Assembly (NCBI GenBank): GCA_015233155.1
Contig: JADFYG010000002.1
Coordinates: 46,734 to 110,733 of the forward strand
Length of the DNA stretch: 64,000 nucleotides
Source of the DNA: Candidatus Rifleibacteriota bacterium
GTDB taxonomy: Bacteria > Muiribacteriota > Ozemobacteria > Ozemobacterales > Ozemobacteraceae
Direction: 5' to 3'
The notes beneath the pieces were generated by a model. The model saw nothing but the letters and a program-made list of their open reading frames with translations. It was not told the origin of the DNA and did not search any database. Below are positions 50,081 to 59,800 of this stretch, in pieces; positions within the stretch are counted from its first letter, which is position 1; the number at the start of each line of letters is the position of its first letter. The translations under genes and the position numbers were made by a program.

Positions 50081-51496
50081 ATGGTCACAAAACAAACAGA
50101 AGAACATTTTGAACGTGGTATCCGCTATTTTCGTGGGGGTTTTTTTGCCTCCGCTCTTCAGGAATTTCGCCACGTCGAACGTATCGATCCCAGGTATCCG
50201 AACATTGCCTACATGGTTGAGGTGGCACGCAAAAAGAATGAAGAGGTCAACGGCCAGTTGATCTCATTCATGGAAGATAATTTCGATGCCGAGATTCGAA
50301 CATTATCCGAGTCGATCAAGATTCCGGAATCGTCCAGTCTTGTGCGTGACATTGGACGTATGCTGCAACAGGAGCGGGTTACAGACGCTCTGACTAAACT
50401 GGAAGACATCGCTATTCACATCCCGGAATCAAAACCACTTTTGTTGTTGACCGCCACGGTTTATCGTCGCGCAGGACGTCTTGATGACTCCGAAAAAACT
50501 CTTTTGCGTGCCAAAGTTCTGTATCCAAAGGACACCGATGTGTTGAACGCTATCGGGAATATATATCTGAGTCGCAGTCAATTCCCTGAAGCACGAGAAC
50601 ATTTCGAAATGGTGCTGAATATCACCCCGGATGACCGTAATGCCAGGAATAACCTTGCGGCGTTTTTCATGCAAACGTGGCGTCTTGACGAAGCCTATCG
50701 GAGATTCAACGCACTCGCGAAAGAATTTCCCGACTGGACTGTAGTTCGACGCAATCTTGCAAATGTGGCGTTAAGACGTGACGAACTCGATCGGGAGATC
50801 GACAAAATGCGTCACGAATTTGAGCTTCATCCGACTTATCTCGACATAGGACTCACTCTTGGAAAAACTCTTCTTTTCCGCGGTTTTTTTAGTGAATCGC
50901 GGAGACGTCTTGAGCTGGTTATCGAGAAAAATCCGAATATTTTGGCAGCTTATTTTTATCTGGGTGAACTGAGCGAAATAGAAGGAGATATTCCGAGAGC
51001 GGTAGAAGCATATAGTGAATTGATTCGTCGAAAAAAGCATGATGATAATCCTGAATTCAGGGCATTTCTCAACCTATGGAATCAAGGATACCAGGAGGAG
51101 GCGCTGTTCGATCTCAAAAAATTAGCTGTACTTGATCTCGATACAGCGGCCGGGCATATTGCACTGGGCATGCGCTATTTCGACGACGCACTCTGGAATC
51201 AGGCTCTGCGCCATTTTCAGGAAGCCGCGGAAGCCGCACCATATCCGGATGCCTACTACTGGATGGGTCTTACACGATTACAACTTGGCAAAAAAAAGGC
51301 CGCCGGAGAAGATTTCAAGAAAGCAATCGAGTTGAATTCCCGCTTCGCGGATGCGCATTACCAGTTGGGTATGCTCTTGAGAACCAAAACACCCAAAAAA
51401 GCGCGCAACCATTTACAAACAGCGATCACCCTCGGACTACGGCCTCAGTTTGCTGCGTTGGCCAGGGATTTTATCGGGGAAACAGGCGATAAATGA
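50081..51496 (+). CDS. TPR-repeat protein
   Basis: Repeated TPR helices e.g. PDAYYWMGLTRLQLGKKKAAGEDFKKAIELNSRFADAHYQLGMLLR. Confidence 0.88.
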   Translation: MVTKQTEEHFERGIRYFRGGFFASALQEFRHVERIDPRYPNIAYMVEVARKKNEEVNGQLISFMEDNFDAEIRTLSESIKIPESSSLVRDIGRMLQQERVTDALTKLEDIAIHIPESKPLLLLTATVYRRAGRLDDSEKTLLRAKVLYPKDTDVLNAIGNIYLSRSQFPEAREHFEMVLNITPDDRNARNNLAAFFMQTWRLDEAYRRFNALAKEFPDWTVVRRNLANVALRRDELDREIDKMRHEFELHPTYLDIGLTLGKTLLFRGFFSESRRRLELVIEKNPNILAAYFYLGELSEIEGDIPRAVEAYSELIRRKKHDDNPEFRAFLNLWNQGYQEEALFDLKKLAVLDLDTAAGHIALGMRYFDDALWNQALRHFQEAAEAAPYPDAYYWMGLTRLQLGKKKAAGEDFKKAIELNSRFADAHYQLGMLLRTKTPKKARNHLQTAITLGLRPQFAALARDFIGETGDK

Positions 51497-51526
51497 GCTC
51501 TCCTTTAGCGAAATGGAACCATCTAC

Positions 51527-54500
51527 ATGGATGAAGATCTTTTCAAAAGCCATTTTCCAGCATTTCCATGCAACCCGGAGGATTTACAAAAACTGGGCGT
51601 TATTTTGCGTGAAAAGAAAATTCTCGAAAAAGATGCCTGGGACAAATTGAGAGTCGAAAAACCCGAAGGCGCGGCAACAATTTCGGCTGTGGCGGGTTTT
51701 CCCCAGATTAAGGCGAAAGACCTTGCTGAAATCGAGGCTTCTCTGCTGAATTGTCCTTTTATCGATCTCGAGATGCAGCAGATCGCTTCAGACGTCTTCA
51801 AGATCTTCAAGATCGAGATCATGATCGAGCACAAAGTTATTCCGATCAGAATAAATGGCCAGGAACTCCTGGTTGGAATGCTTGCTCCCGGTGATGCAAC
51901 AACTCTGAAAACATTGGGCGGCCTCACGACGCTGGCAATCAAACCTGCAAAAATGCTGTTCGAACAGTTTGAAAAGAAGTTGAGACAGACGGCCGACTCA
52001 AAGAAGGGCGGAGCTCCACCACAGAAGAAAGGTCCCAGAAAACGTCTCGGAGATATTCTAATCGAGGCTAAATTTCTGACGGATGAGCAACTCAAAGGAG
52101 CGCTCGACGAGTCGAAGAAAGACAAACTGCGCCTTGGCGCGTATCTCGTCAAAAAAGGATTGCTTACAAACAAACAGCTTTCTGTTGCATTGTCCCGTCA
52201 GTTCGATATTCCGTTCATCGATCTGGAAGAAAGCCTTGTCGACCCGATATTGGCCACCCTTTTGCCGAAGAAACTTTGTTATGATCAAATTCTGTGCCCG
52301 GTCAAAAAGGAAGAAAATCGCATTGTCGTTGCAATGACGGACCCAACCGACATTATCACGATCGACCACATAGAAATGATGACAGGCTTGCGCATATCAC
52401 CGGTTGTCAGCTCAGAAATCGCAATTATTTCGGCGCTTGACAAACTTTATGGTGAGAGCATTGATGCGCTTGGCGACAAGATTGGAAACAATATGGTCGA
52501 TGTGGTTGACGACCTGGGAGACCTCGGCGAAGACGCGGCGCCAATTATCAAGCTGGTTAACCTGTTTATCTCGCAAGCAGCTCAAACGGGTGTTTCCGAT
52601 ATTCATATCGAACCATTCGAAAATGAATTGCGTATTCGCTTCCGCAAGGACGGCGTGATGAAATTGTACATGACCCCAAACAAAGCGGCGACTCCGGGCA
52701 TTGTCAGCCGCATAAAAGTCATGTCAAACCTTGATATCGCAGAGACGCGCAAGCCTCAGGACGGACGCATAAAAATGTCGATGGGCGAAAAGAAAATCGA
52801 CCTTCGCGTATCCATTGTGCCAGTAGCATGGGGTGAAAAGGTCTGTATGCGTTTGCTGGATCAGGGGAATCTAAAGGTCAACCTGGCCGATCTTGGTTTC
52901 GAGCCACATGTACTCGACCTTTTTATGAGCGGTGTAAAGCAACCCAACGGCATCGTTCTCGTCACCGGGCCCACTGGGTCAGGCAAAACAACAACTTTGT
53001 ATTCCTCGTTATTTCTATTGAACAATCCGGGCGTGAACATAATGACCGCGGAAGATCCAGTCGAATACAACCTGATGGGGATAAACCAGGTCCAGTGTCA
53101 TGCTGACATCGGCCTTGATTTCGCAGCCGCTCTGCGATCTTTTTTACGCCAGGACCCGAACATAATAATGATCGGGGAAATTCGCGATTTCGAGACAGCC
53201 AGCATTGCAGTAAAAGCCGCCATGACTGGCCACCTGGTCATTTCGACGTTGCATACTAACGACGCCCCATCGACGGTCAGTCGTCTTTTGAACATGGGAA
53301 TCGAGCCCTTTGCCCTTACTACATCACTGCGCGTTGTCGAGGCACAGCGATTGGTACGCAAAATATGCAAATCATGCTACACAGAATACAAACCGACGAT
53401 TGATCAGCTGAAAACTCTCGGGATTGATGAAAAGTTGATGAAGAAACTTCGACTGACGGATATGGATATCGGCAATCTCGTATTTGCCAAGGGAGCCGGG
53501 TGCCAGGAGTGTGATTCAAGCGGTTATAAGGGGCGACAGGGCATATACGAAGTTCTTGCCATGTCCGGAGAGTTTCGTAGCATCGTTGAGAAAAAGGGTA
53601 GCCCTGAAGACATGCGTCGTCAGGCGATTGCAGATGGCATGGTCACGCTGCGGGAATCCGGGCTATACAAATTATTAACCAAGCGTACTACAATTGAAGA
53701 AGTGGTGCGCGCAACAATGGATGGCGGCGGGGACGACAGCAAACCTGAAAAAAAACCATCCGGTGCAAAAATAGTTTCGATAGCTGACACTTCCATTGCG
53801 ACAGCGAGTGGTGCGGGAGCATTGTCGACCATAGGATTTGATACGATTACCACTGAGATGAAGGCGTTTCGCTCCACGCTGGCAAAGCTTGCCGGCGATA
53901 CAGGGCCAATGATAACCATTGAAAATGAGACTCTGAAAGCAAATATCACAGATCCACTGGCTCAAATGCAGGCGCAAATTGTTGCAGGTCTCACAGGCAA
54001 AGATATTGCCAAGCTGCTCCCGACAATTCATGCACAAGGCCAGAAGATGGACTTCAATCTGAAAAATATGGTCAGCCACTTTTCCAACACACTCTTCAAG
54101 CCCGTGAAATCATCAGTCAATGATCTTATCGAACGGGAGATTCTAGGAACACTCAAAAATTTTGTGATTCTTTCCAGAATACTTTCGAACAATGCGTCTA
54201 TCGGGCAGGGTTTGAAGGTAACCAAAAATCTTTCCGCCAATCTGCCTCCTATTGTCATAGATCCGGAGATATTTCGACAGATCGCTGCCAACATTGTGGT
54301 AAATGCGCTGATGTCTATGCCCAAGGGCGGAGAAATAAAGCTTATGACTCGTTTAAAACCGAACTCAAAAGGGCGCGTTGAAATGGCTTTGTTCGACAAT
54401 GGTCATGGCATTCCAACCGAAGCGCAGGCAAAGCTGTTCGTTCCATTTACGCCAATCGGTCGAAAAACACTGGGACTAGGCCTGGCTGTGGTAAAAAAGT

Positions 54501-54589
54501 TGATTGAACAAGCTGGTGGAGCAATTTCTATCAACAGTACTCCAGGAAAAAATACTCTCGTGATTGTTGAGTTCCCTGCAGTTATCTGA
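51527..54589 (+). CDS. GspE/PilB-type ATPase with N-terminal MshEN-like domains and C-terminal HATPase_c (histidine-kinase-like) domain
   Basis: RLGDILIEAKFLTDEQLKGAL..RLGAYLVKKGLLTNKQLSVALSRQ; GPTGSGKTTTLYSSL; NIIMIGEIRDFETA; CKSCYTEYKP; NIVVNALMSMPKGG..FDNGHGIPTEAQAKLFVPF..GLGLAVVKKLIEQAGG. Confidence 0.92.
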   Translation: MDEDLFKSHFPAFPCNPEDLQKLGVILREKKILEKDAWDKLRVEKPEGAATISAVAGFPQIKAKDLAEIEASLLNCPFIDLEMQQIASDVFKIFKIEIMIEHKVIPIRINGQELLVGMLAPGDATTLKTLGGLTTLAIKPAKMLFEQFEKKLRQTADSKKGGAPPQKKGPRKRLGDILIEAKFLTDEQLKGALDESKKDKLRLGAYLVKKGLLTNKQLSVALSRQFDIPFIDLEESLVDPILATLLPKKLCYDQILCPVKKEENRIVVAMTDPTDIITIDHIEMMTGLRISPVVSSEIAIISALDKLYGESIDALGDKIGNNMVDVVDDLGDLGEDAAPIIKLVNLFISQAAQTGVSDIHIEPFENELRIRFRKDGVMKLYMTPNKAATPGIVSRIKVMSNLDIAETRKPQDGRIKMSMGEKKIDLRVSIVPVAWGEKVCMRLLDQGNLKVNLADLGFEPHVLDLFMSGVKQPNGIVLVTGPTGSGKTTTLYSSLFLLNNPGVNIMTAEDPVEYNLMGINQVQCHADIGLDFAAALRSFLRQDPNIIMIGEIRDFETASIAVKAAMTGHLVISTLHTNDAPSTVSRLLNMGIEPFALTTSLRVVEAQRLVRKICKSCYTEYKPTIDQLKTLGIDEKLMKKLRLTDMDIGNLVFAKGAGCQECDSSGYKGRQGIYEVLAMSGEFRSIVEKKGSPEDMRRQAIADGMVTLRESGLYKLLTKRTTIEEVVRATMDGGGDDSKPEKKPSGAKIVSIADTSIATASGAGALSTIGFDTITTEMKAFRSTLAKLAGDTGPMITIENETLKANITDPLAQMQAQIVAGLTGKDIAKLLPTIHAQGQKMDFNLKNMVSHFSNTLFKPVKSSVNDLIEREILGTLKNFVILSRILSNNASIGQGLKVTKNLSANLPPIVIDPEIFRQIAANIVVNALMSMPKGGEIKLMTRLKPNSKGRVEMALFDNGHGIPTEAQAKLFVPFTPIGRKTLGLGLAVVKKLIEQAGGAISINSTPGKNTLVIVEFPAVI

Positions 54590-54684
54590 GCATCGTAGGT
54601 AGAACTGCCAAACAAAAGGCGAAATGTTATCCCATATTTGCTTGAACCGGAACACCAGTATGGATGCCATATAAAAGGGGGGGG

Positions 54685-54808
54685 CATATGCGCTTACTTA
54701 GGAATAGCTTGTCATCTCGAGCGAATGTGAGAGATCTCATAAATACAAGATTTCTCCCTTCGGTCGAACTGACAAAAGTAGAATTTGGAGGCTTAAGAAA
54801 GCGCATAT
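54685..54808. mobile_element. MITE-like element copy 1
   Basis: TIRs catatgcgcttacttagg / cttaagaaagcgcatat; G-run on both sides; matches 59625-59750. Confidence 0.75.
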
Positions 54809-54818
54809 GGGGGGAAAT

Positions 54819-56699
54819 ATGAGGTTTTTTCCAATGCATGCAGCGACAGGTGTACTATTTGTTTTGTTGCTTGGCCTCGTTTGTGTTTTTTCCCCCGTAT
54901 ATGGGCAAGTAAACGAAATTGAGACGCCCGAGGGGGGCGATCCCAGCGGACAAAGAACTGCTTTTTCGAATCTTGCAGGTTCAGCGGGTGTTATGACCGA
55001 TGTCATGAATCTTGCCGGAGCGAACGATCTAGAGGTATTCCGTTGCACCCTGATATCCGGCGCCAACACCGATACTGAAAAAAATTCGGACCTTTCTTTC
55101 AAAGTAGTGCTTTTCGGCAACGGGTTCGATGCATTCCGAAAATTTTACTCGAGTATTCAGAAAAACTGGACGCCTGTTATAAAACAACTGAACGCTCGTT
55201 CACGCGGACCTGGGAGCGAAAAATTCATCGAATTCTCGTTTGATCTGATGATCAAAGCGGCCGGAGGAGTGGCGCATCCCGCGTCAATCGATGAAATTGT
55301 TCGACCGCTCGGCAATCTTCCTTTTTTCGGCGGAGAATCGGTAATAGCCAGCGGAATACAACTGTTCGCCATTTCATGGGAAAATGGAAAACAGACGAGT
55401 TTTCAAGTAGTTGCGCATTCACTTGATGAATTCGCCACCCTGGCATCGCTCGGCGACCTGCCGAATCGCTCTCGAACTATTTCGCGAAGCTCGTTCTCTG
55501 GCAGCGCTCTGTATAACCTTGATCTCTGCGTCGATTCCACTTGTCCTAAGACCGACGAGCTTATCACTCAATTTCGCGAACTTGGTAAAATTGCCGATAC
55601 TCGGGAACTTTCGATTGAAAAGGCTCCAGGCGATGCAGTCATTATAAAGACCATCCTGACGGCAGCTCCGGCCGATATTGATTCGCTGGTGGCGTTTTTC
55701 AGTAAAAATAGCGAGCGGTGGGAAATAACTTTGATTGATGCCACTCCCACGGATGCTGGTCGCTGGTCTTTTTCTCTGTTTTTGCGGATGGTTCCAGTTG
55801 AACGCACACTCACGGCGTTTCCCGTTGATGAAATACGCAAAGTTCTTGTTGCATCCTGGCCGGAATCAGTTCGGGAAAACATGAAATTTTCCTGGACACC
55901 AGCTCGTATGACAATCTCCGCTGAAATGCGGGAAAGTGAAGCAAAAGATATCCTGGGTCGACAAAACACACATCCGGCCGAGCATTCTCAGGAACAAAAG
56001 ATAAGCTTGTCGGAAACCGCAAATTCAATCGGGATGAATTTATTGGACTCGAAAGCGATTTCCGGAGGAACTGCCGATGATGGAAATGTCGGTGAAGGCC
56101 GTGTGCGGGTCGTATTCATAAAGAAGCTCGCCCCGGACAATCTTTCCGGAACATCAGGCAGCACCCTGAATTCGGATGAAAAGAATTTGTTCTCGGCAGG
56201 CAACTTAATAGAACGAATTCCACTGGGTGAATCAACCAGATATCATGTTCGGATACCTGTCAACATGCTTCCCAAGCTCATTTCAGGACTTTCTCCGAAT
56301 GACAAGCGCACTTTGACGAGTTTCTCCTTGCGATGTGAGCCACCCGCTGACTCCGAGGCTATTATCACAATTTCTCACAAGAGTTTTCCAGGCGCGGGAC
56401 GTTTTTTCCAGATGATTCAGGAGCTTGTAGGGACACGATTCCCATGGAATGTTCCCGATGATTCTCTCGCAAAAAGTATCAGCCTTCATGAGCTCGACGT
56501 TTCCATGGAAGGACAAATTCAGATTCGAGGCGTAACCGCGAAAAGCGGTCGTATTTTCAGCGAGTTATTTCCATCCCTTCAGCGCATTCCAGGGATAAGC
56601 GAACCGTTTTTTCGCGAGGGAAATTATCGCGACTCGCCATACGGGCGCTTGATGAAATTCAGCATAACGGCTACCGGAGCAAGTCTCCATTCTAACTGA
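54819..56699 (+). CDS. Hypothetical secreted protein
   Basis: Signal peptide MRFFPMHAATGVLFVLLLGLVCVFSPVYGQ; no recognised domain. Confidence 0.7.
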   Translation: MRFFPMHAATGVLFVLLLGLVCVFSPVYGQVNEIETPEGGDPSGQRTAFSNLAGSAGVMTDVMNLAGANDLEVFRCTLISGANTDTEKNSDLSFKVVLFGNGFDAFRKFYSSIQKNWTPVIKQLNARSRGPGSEKFIEFSFDLMIKAAGGVAHPASIDEIVRPLGNLPFFGGESVIASGIQLFAISWENGKQTSFQVVAHSLDEFATLASLGDLPNRSRTISRSSFSGSALYNLDLCVDSTCPKTDELITQFRELGKIADTRELSIEKAPGDAVIIKTILTAAPADIDSLVAFFSKNSERWEITLIDATPTDAGRWSFSLFLRMVPVERTLTAFPVDEIRKVLVASWPESVRENMKFSWTPARMTISAEMRESEAKDILGRQNTHPAEHSQEQKISLSETANSIGMNLLDSKAISGGTADDGNVGEGRVRVVFIKKLAPDNLSGTSGSTLNSDEKNLFSAGNLIERIPLGESTRYHVRIPVNMLPKLISGLSPNDKRTLTSFSLRCEPPADSEAIITISHKSFPGAGRFFQMIQELVGTRFPWNVPDDSLAKSISLHELDVSMEGQIQIRGVTAKSGRIFSELFPSLQRIPGISEPFFREGNYRDSPYGRLMKFSITATGASLHSN

Positions 56700-56701
56700 C
56701 A

Positions 56702-57505
56702 ATGGAACAGATTCGACTTCAAAAGTTACTGGCAAGTTGGGGTCTTGCCTCGCGGCGCACTATCGAACTTTGGATATCCCAGGGGCGAGTAAAAGTTGAC
56801 GGCAAAATAGTTGATCTGGGACAAAAAATCGATCCGGACGTCGCTCTCATTGAGATTGACGGAACAGCCATCGCTCCCCCCGATTACATCATCGAAGAAG
56901 GACGTCTGGTTGTCGCGCTGAACAAACCAATCGGAGTAGTATCAACCCTCGCTGACACACATGACCGCCCCACGGTGAGTGAATTCCTGTTCCCAAAAGA
57001 ACGACGGCTGTTCCCAATCGGCAGACTTGATCTTGATGCAACTGGATTGTTACTGGCCACAGATCACGGAGAATTATCGAACCGATTACTGCATCCCAGA
57101 TACAAAGTCGAAAAAGAGTATGAAATCGAAATATCCGGTGGCTTTCTAAGTGAATCTGAACGACAACATTTCGCCGGAGGGCTCATACTCGACGACGGCC
57201 CTACCGCACCATGTCGTATTGAAGTAATCGGAGCAAGTAAATACCGGGTCGTGCTTCGTGAAGGCAGAAAACGTCAGATAAAACGAATGTTCGAGGCGCT
57301 TTACCGTCGTGTAACTCGTTTGCATCGCGTTCGTTTCGGCCCGATACGTCTTGGTGGAATGGCATCAGGCGAATGTCGTATTCTGACTCCGCAAGAATTG
57401 AATGCGTTGTTTCTGGCAGCAGAACTCCCCATCCCCGGTTCTTCGGCAAGCATACCGCAAAATTCGACAGGACACCGGCAAAAAGCTCGCAAAGAGGTTG
57501 ATTAG
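56702..57505 (+). CDS. RsuA/RluB-family pseudouridine synthase with S4 domain
   Basis: RLQKLLASWGLASRRTIELWISQGRVKVDG, GRLDLDATGLLLATDHGELSNRLLHP, LREGRKRQIKRMFEAL. Confidence 0.94.
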   Translation: MEQIRLQKLLASWGLASRRTIELWISQGRVKVDGKIVDLGQKIDPDVALIEIDGTAIAPPDYIIEEGRLVVALNKPIGVVSTLADTHDRPTVSEFLFPKERRLFPIGRLDLDATGLLLATDHGELSNRLLHPRYKVEKEYEIEISGGFLSESERQHFAGGLILDDGPTAPCRIEVIGASKYRVVLREGRKRQIKRMFEALYRRVTRLHRVRFGPIRLGGMASGECRILTPQELNALFLAAELPIPGSSASIPQNSTGHRQKARKEVD

Positions 57506-59046
57506 TGAACGAATCTTCTTACACGCCAACTTCGCCGTTGCTGTTGCCAATTGCCCAGGAGCTTATACTGATTGATCGCAATTCCGAACTCATCGTCGAG
57601 GAAATACCGGCATGGCTGGCTGAATCGCTGGGAAAGACTCGGGAATCCATTATTGGTGGTAAAGCCGCAGCTATCCTGGAGCCACTTTTGCCTGGAGTAG
57701 CAGAGCTCGCGCGTTCAGTGAACCTGTACAAAAAACCTGTTTCCGAGTATCAGACGATGTTTATCGATCCGAACGGCAACAGCCACAACCTGCAGCTTTC
57801 CGCGATTCCGATCGAACTTCCCGACGGTAGAAGCGGAGCCAAGGTTTTTATCACACAGCAGGATGTTGAAGCAGAGAGCACTCAACATGCAAGGTTAAAT
57901 GACAGGCCTGCAATACCATCGTTTCACGGTATCGTCGGTGCGTCTGAAGCCATAAAACGTGTATTCAACAAAATCCGTATGTATGGTGTAATAACCGCTC
58001 CCGTGCTGATTACCGGAGAAACCGGCGCCGGGAAGGAAGGTGTTGCCCGGGCACTTCATTATGTTAGCCGACGCGCATCCGGCCCCTTCGAGGCGGTCAA
58101 TTGTTCAGCAATCACTGAAGCGCTTTTCGAAAGTGAATTCTTCGGCCATGAAAAGGGTTCTTTCACTGGCGCACTTCGCATGCACAAGGGACGTTTCGAA
58201 CGTGCCCATAGCGGCACACTGTTTCTGGACGAGATCGGAGATTTACCAGCTTCATTTCAAACAAAATTGTTACGCGTGATAGAGACAGAAATGATAGACC
58301 GCGTCGGCGCCGAACAATCTGTCAAGATAGATGTACGTTTGGTCGCAGCAACTAATCGCAATCTTGAATATGAAGTTGCACAGCGTTCTTTCAGAGCAGA
58401 TCTATTTTATCGCATAGGGGCGCTGCATATTTCGATCCCACCTTTGCGTGAACGCGTGGAAGATCTTTCACTATTGGTCAATCATTTCATTGGTGTTCTA
58501 AACCGAAAATACGATCGTAGTGTCATCTGTCTTACTCCGGAGGCGTTGCATCTGTTGCGTCAGTATCAGTGGCCCGGAAATGTTCGCGAACTACGCAATC
58601 TCATGGAGCGTCTTTTTGCAGAAAACAGCACAGATGTGATAGGTTTGCGATCACTTCGGGAATGGTATGAAGAGCGCGTAAGCGTAGGGACATCCCGCGC
58701 ATACAATCCGAATGTAACGGTACTTCCATACCGTCCGGCAATCCCACTCGGTATGGGTGGACATACCGACGAGGAAGGAATACGGACTTCATCAGTTGGC
58801 GGCTCTTACTCCCCGGTTCAGGCAGATTCGCGGGCATCTTTTGCTGCCGCACTGCCCCCCCCTTTAAAACCTGTCGTCGATAAACCGATACTTGACGTAG
58901 CTACTATAAGACGGGCATTTTGTGAAGCCGGCGGCAACATGACACGCACCGCAATGCTTCTGGGTATTCATAAAGCGACCCTGTATCGATTGCTGAAATC
59001 CCTCGATCTGGACCGCGCTGCTCTCGAAAAACATTTACAGGGCTAG
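57505..59046 (+). CDS. Sigma-54-dependent transcriptional regulator (PAS-like N-term, AAA+, Fis HTH)
   Basis: ITGETGAGKEGVARALHY, FFGHEKGSFTGALRMHKGRFERAHSGTLFLDEI, WPGNVRELRNLMERL, GNMTRTAMLLGIHKATLYRLLKSL; GTG start overlaps previous stop. Confidence 0.92.
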   Translation: MNESSYTPTSPLLLPIAQELILIDRNSELIVEEIPAWLAESLGKTRESIIGGKAAAILEPLLPGVAELARSVNLYKKPVSEYQTMFIDPNGNSHNLQLSAIPIELPDGRSGAKVFITQQDVEAESTQHARLNDRPAIPSFHGIVGASEAIKRVFNKIRMYGVITAPVLITGETGAGKEGVARALHYVSRRASGPFEAVNCSAITEALFESEFFGHEKGSFTGALRMHKGRFERAHSGTLFLDEIGDLPASFQTKLLRVIETEMIDRVGAEQSVKIDVRLVAATNRNLEYEVAQRSFRADLFYRIGALHISIPPLRERVEDLSLLVNHFIGVLNRKYDRSVICLTPEALHLLRQYQWPGNVRELRNLMERLFAENSTDVIGLRSLREWYEERVSVGTSRAYNPNVTVLPYRPAIPLGMGGHTDEEGIRTSSVGGSYSPVQADSRASFAAALPPPLKPVVDKPILDVATIRRAFCEAGGNMTRTAMLLGIHKATLYRLLKSLDLDRAALEKHLQG

Positions 59047-59075
59047 CATTCTTCAAGACAACCGTCAGAAAATTA

Positions 59076-59594
59076 TTGAAAGGAATACAAACGCGTTGCC
59101 GACCGGATGTGGCTTCGAGTATAATCGCCGCCGTGAATTATCCAGCTTTTTGCAAAGCCACTCTTCAGGATGTTATCCCCATCCATGAACTTGAGCAACG
59201 CTGTTACGCGTCCGAGGACGTATTTTCACCTCGACGTTTGCGCACGCTGTTGAAATCGAATACGTGTATTGCACTCGTTGTACATGGACCAGACAATAGG
59301 GTAACCGCAAACGTACTCGGTCTGGTGCGCCATTACAGTCGAAACCCGTCCGGACGTATTTATAAAATATCTGTGGACCCATCCATGCGCGGGCTTGGCC
59401 TTGCAACGCACCTTCTCGGCATCATGGAAGATTCCTTCCGTGCTGCAGGCATGAAACGGTCATGTGCCGAGGTCAGATGCTCTAACAAGGCGTCACGTAC
59501 CCTTTTTGAAAAAAGCGGATATCATGTCGAGACATCGCTGCCTACATATTACCCTGACGGTGAAGACGGCATTAAATACTGGAAGACCCTATAA
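59076..59594 (+). CDS. GNAT acetyltransferase, RimI-like
   Basis: IYKISVDPSMRGLGLATHLLGIMED, AEVRCSNKASRTLFEKSGY; start uncertain (TTG 59076 or GTG 59133). Confidence 0.85.
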   Translation: MKGIQTRCRPDVASSIIAAVNYPAFCKATLQDVIPIHELEQRCYASEDVFSPRRLRTLLKSNTCIALVVHGPDNRVTANVLGLVRHYSRNPSGRIYKISVDPSMRGLGLATHLLGIMEDSFRAAGMKRSCAEVRCSNKASRTLFEKSGYHVETSLPTYYPDGEDGIKYWKTL

Positions 59595-59624
59595 ATAGTG
59601 TTCTGGAGCGAACTCCCACGACCG

Positions 59625-59750
59625 GCATAAGCGCTTACTTAGGAATAGCTTGTCATATCGAACGAATGTGAGAGATCTCATAAATACAAGATTTCTCCCT
59701 TCAGTCGAAATGACAAAAATAGAATTTTGAGACTTAAGTAAGCGCGTATG
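59625..59750. mobile_element. MITE-like element copy 2
   Basis: TIRs gcataagcgcttacttagg / cttaagtaagcgcgtatg; flanked by direct repeat cccacgaccg (59615-59624, 59751-59760). Confidence 0.82.
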
Positions 59751-59800
59751 CCCACGACCGTATAAGGTGTATGAAACTTCACTCACTCAAAGAACATGAA

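Noticed and set aside
59589-59786. Small ORF sharing STEGRNLVFMRSLTF..DKLFLSKR with the ORF at 54627-54839
   Set aside because: This is the translated MITE-like repeat, not a protein family.
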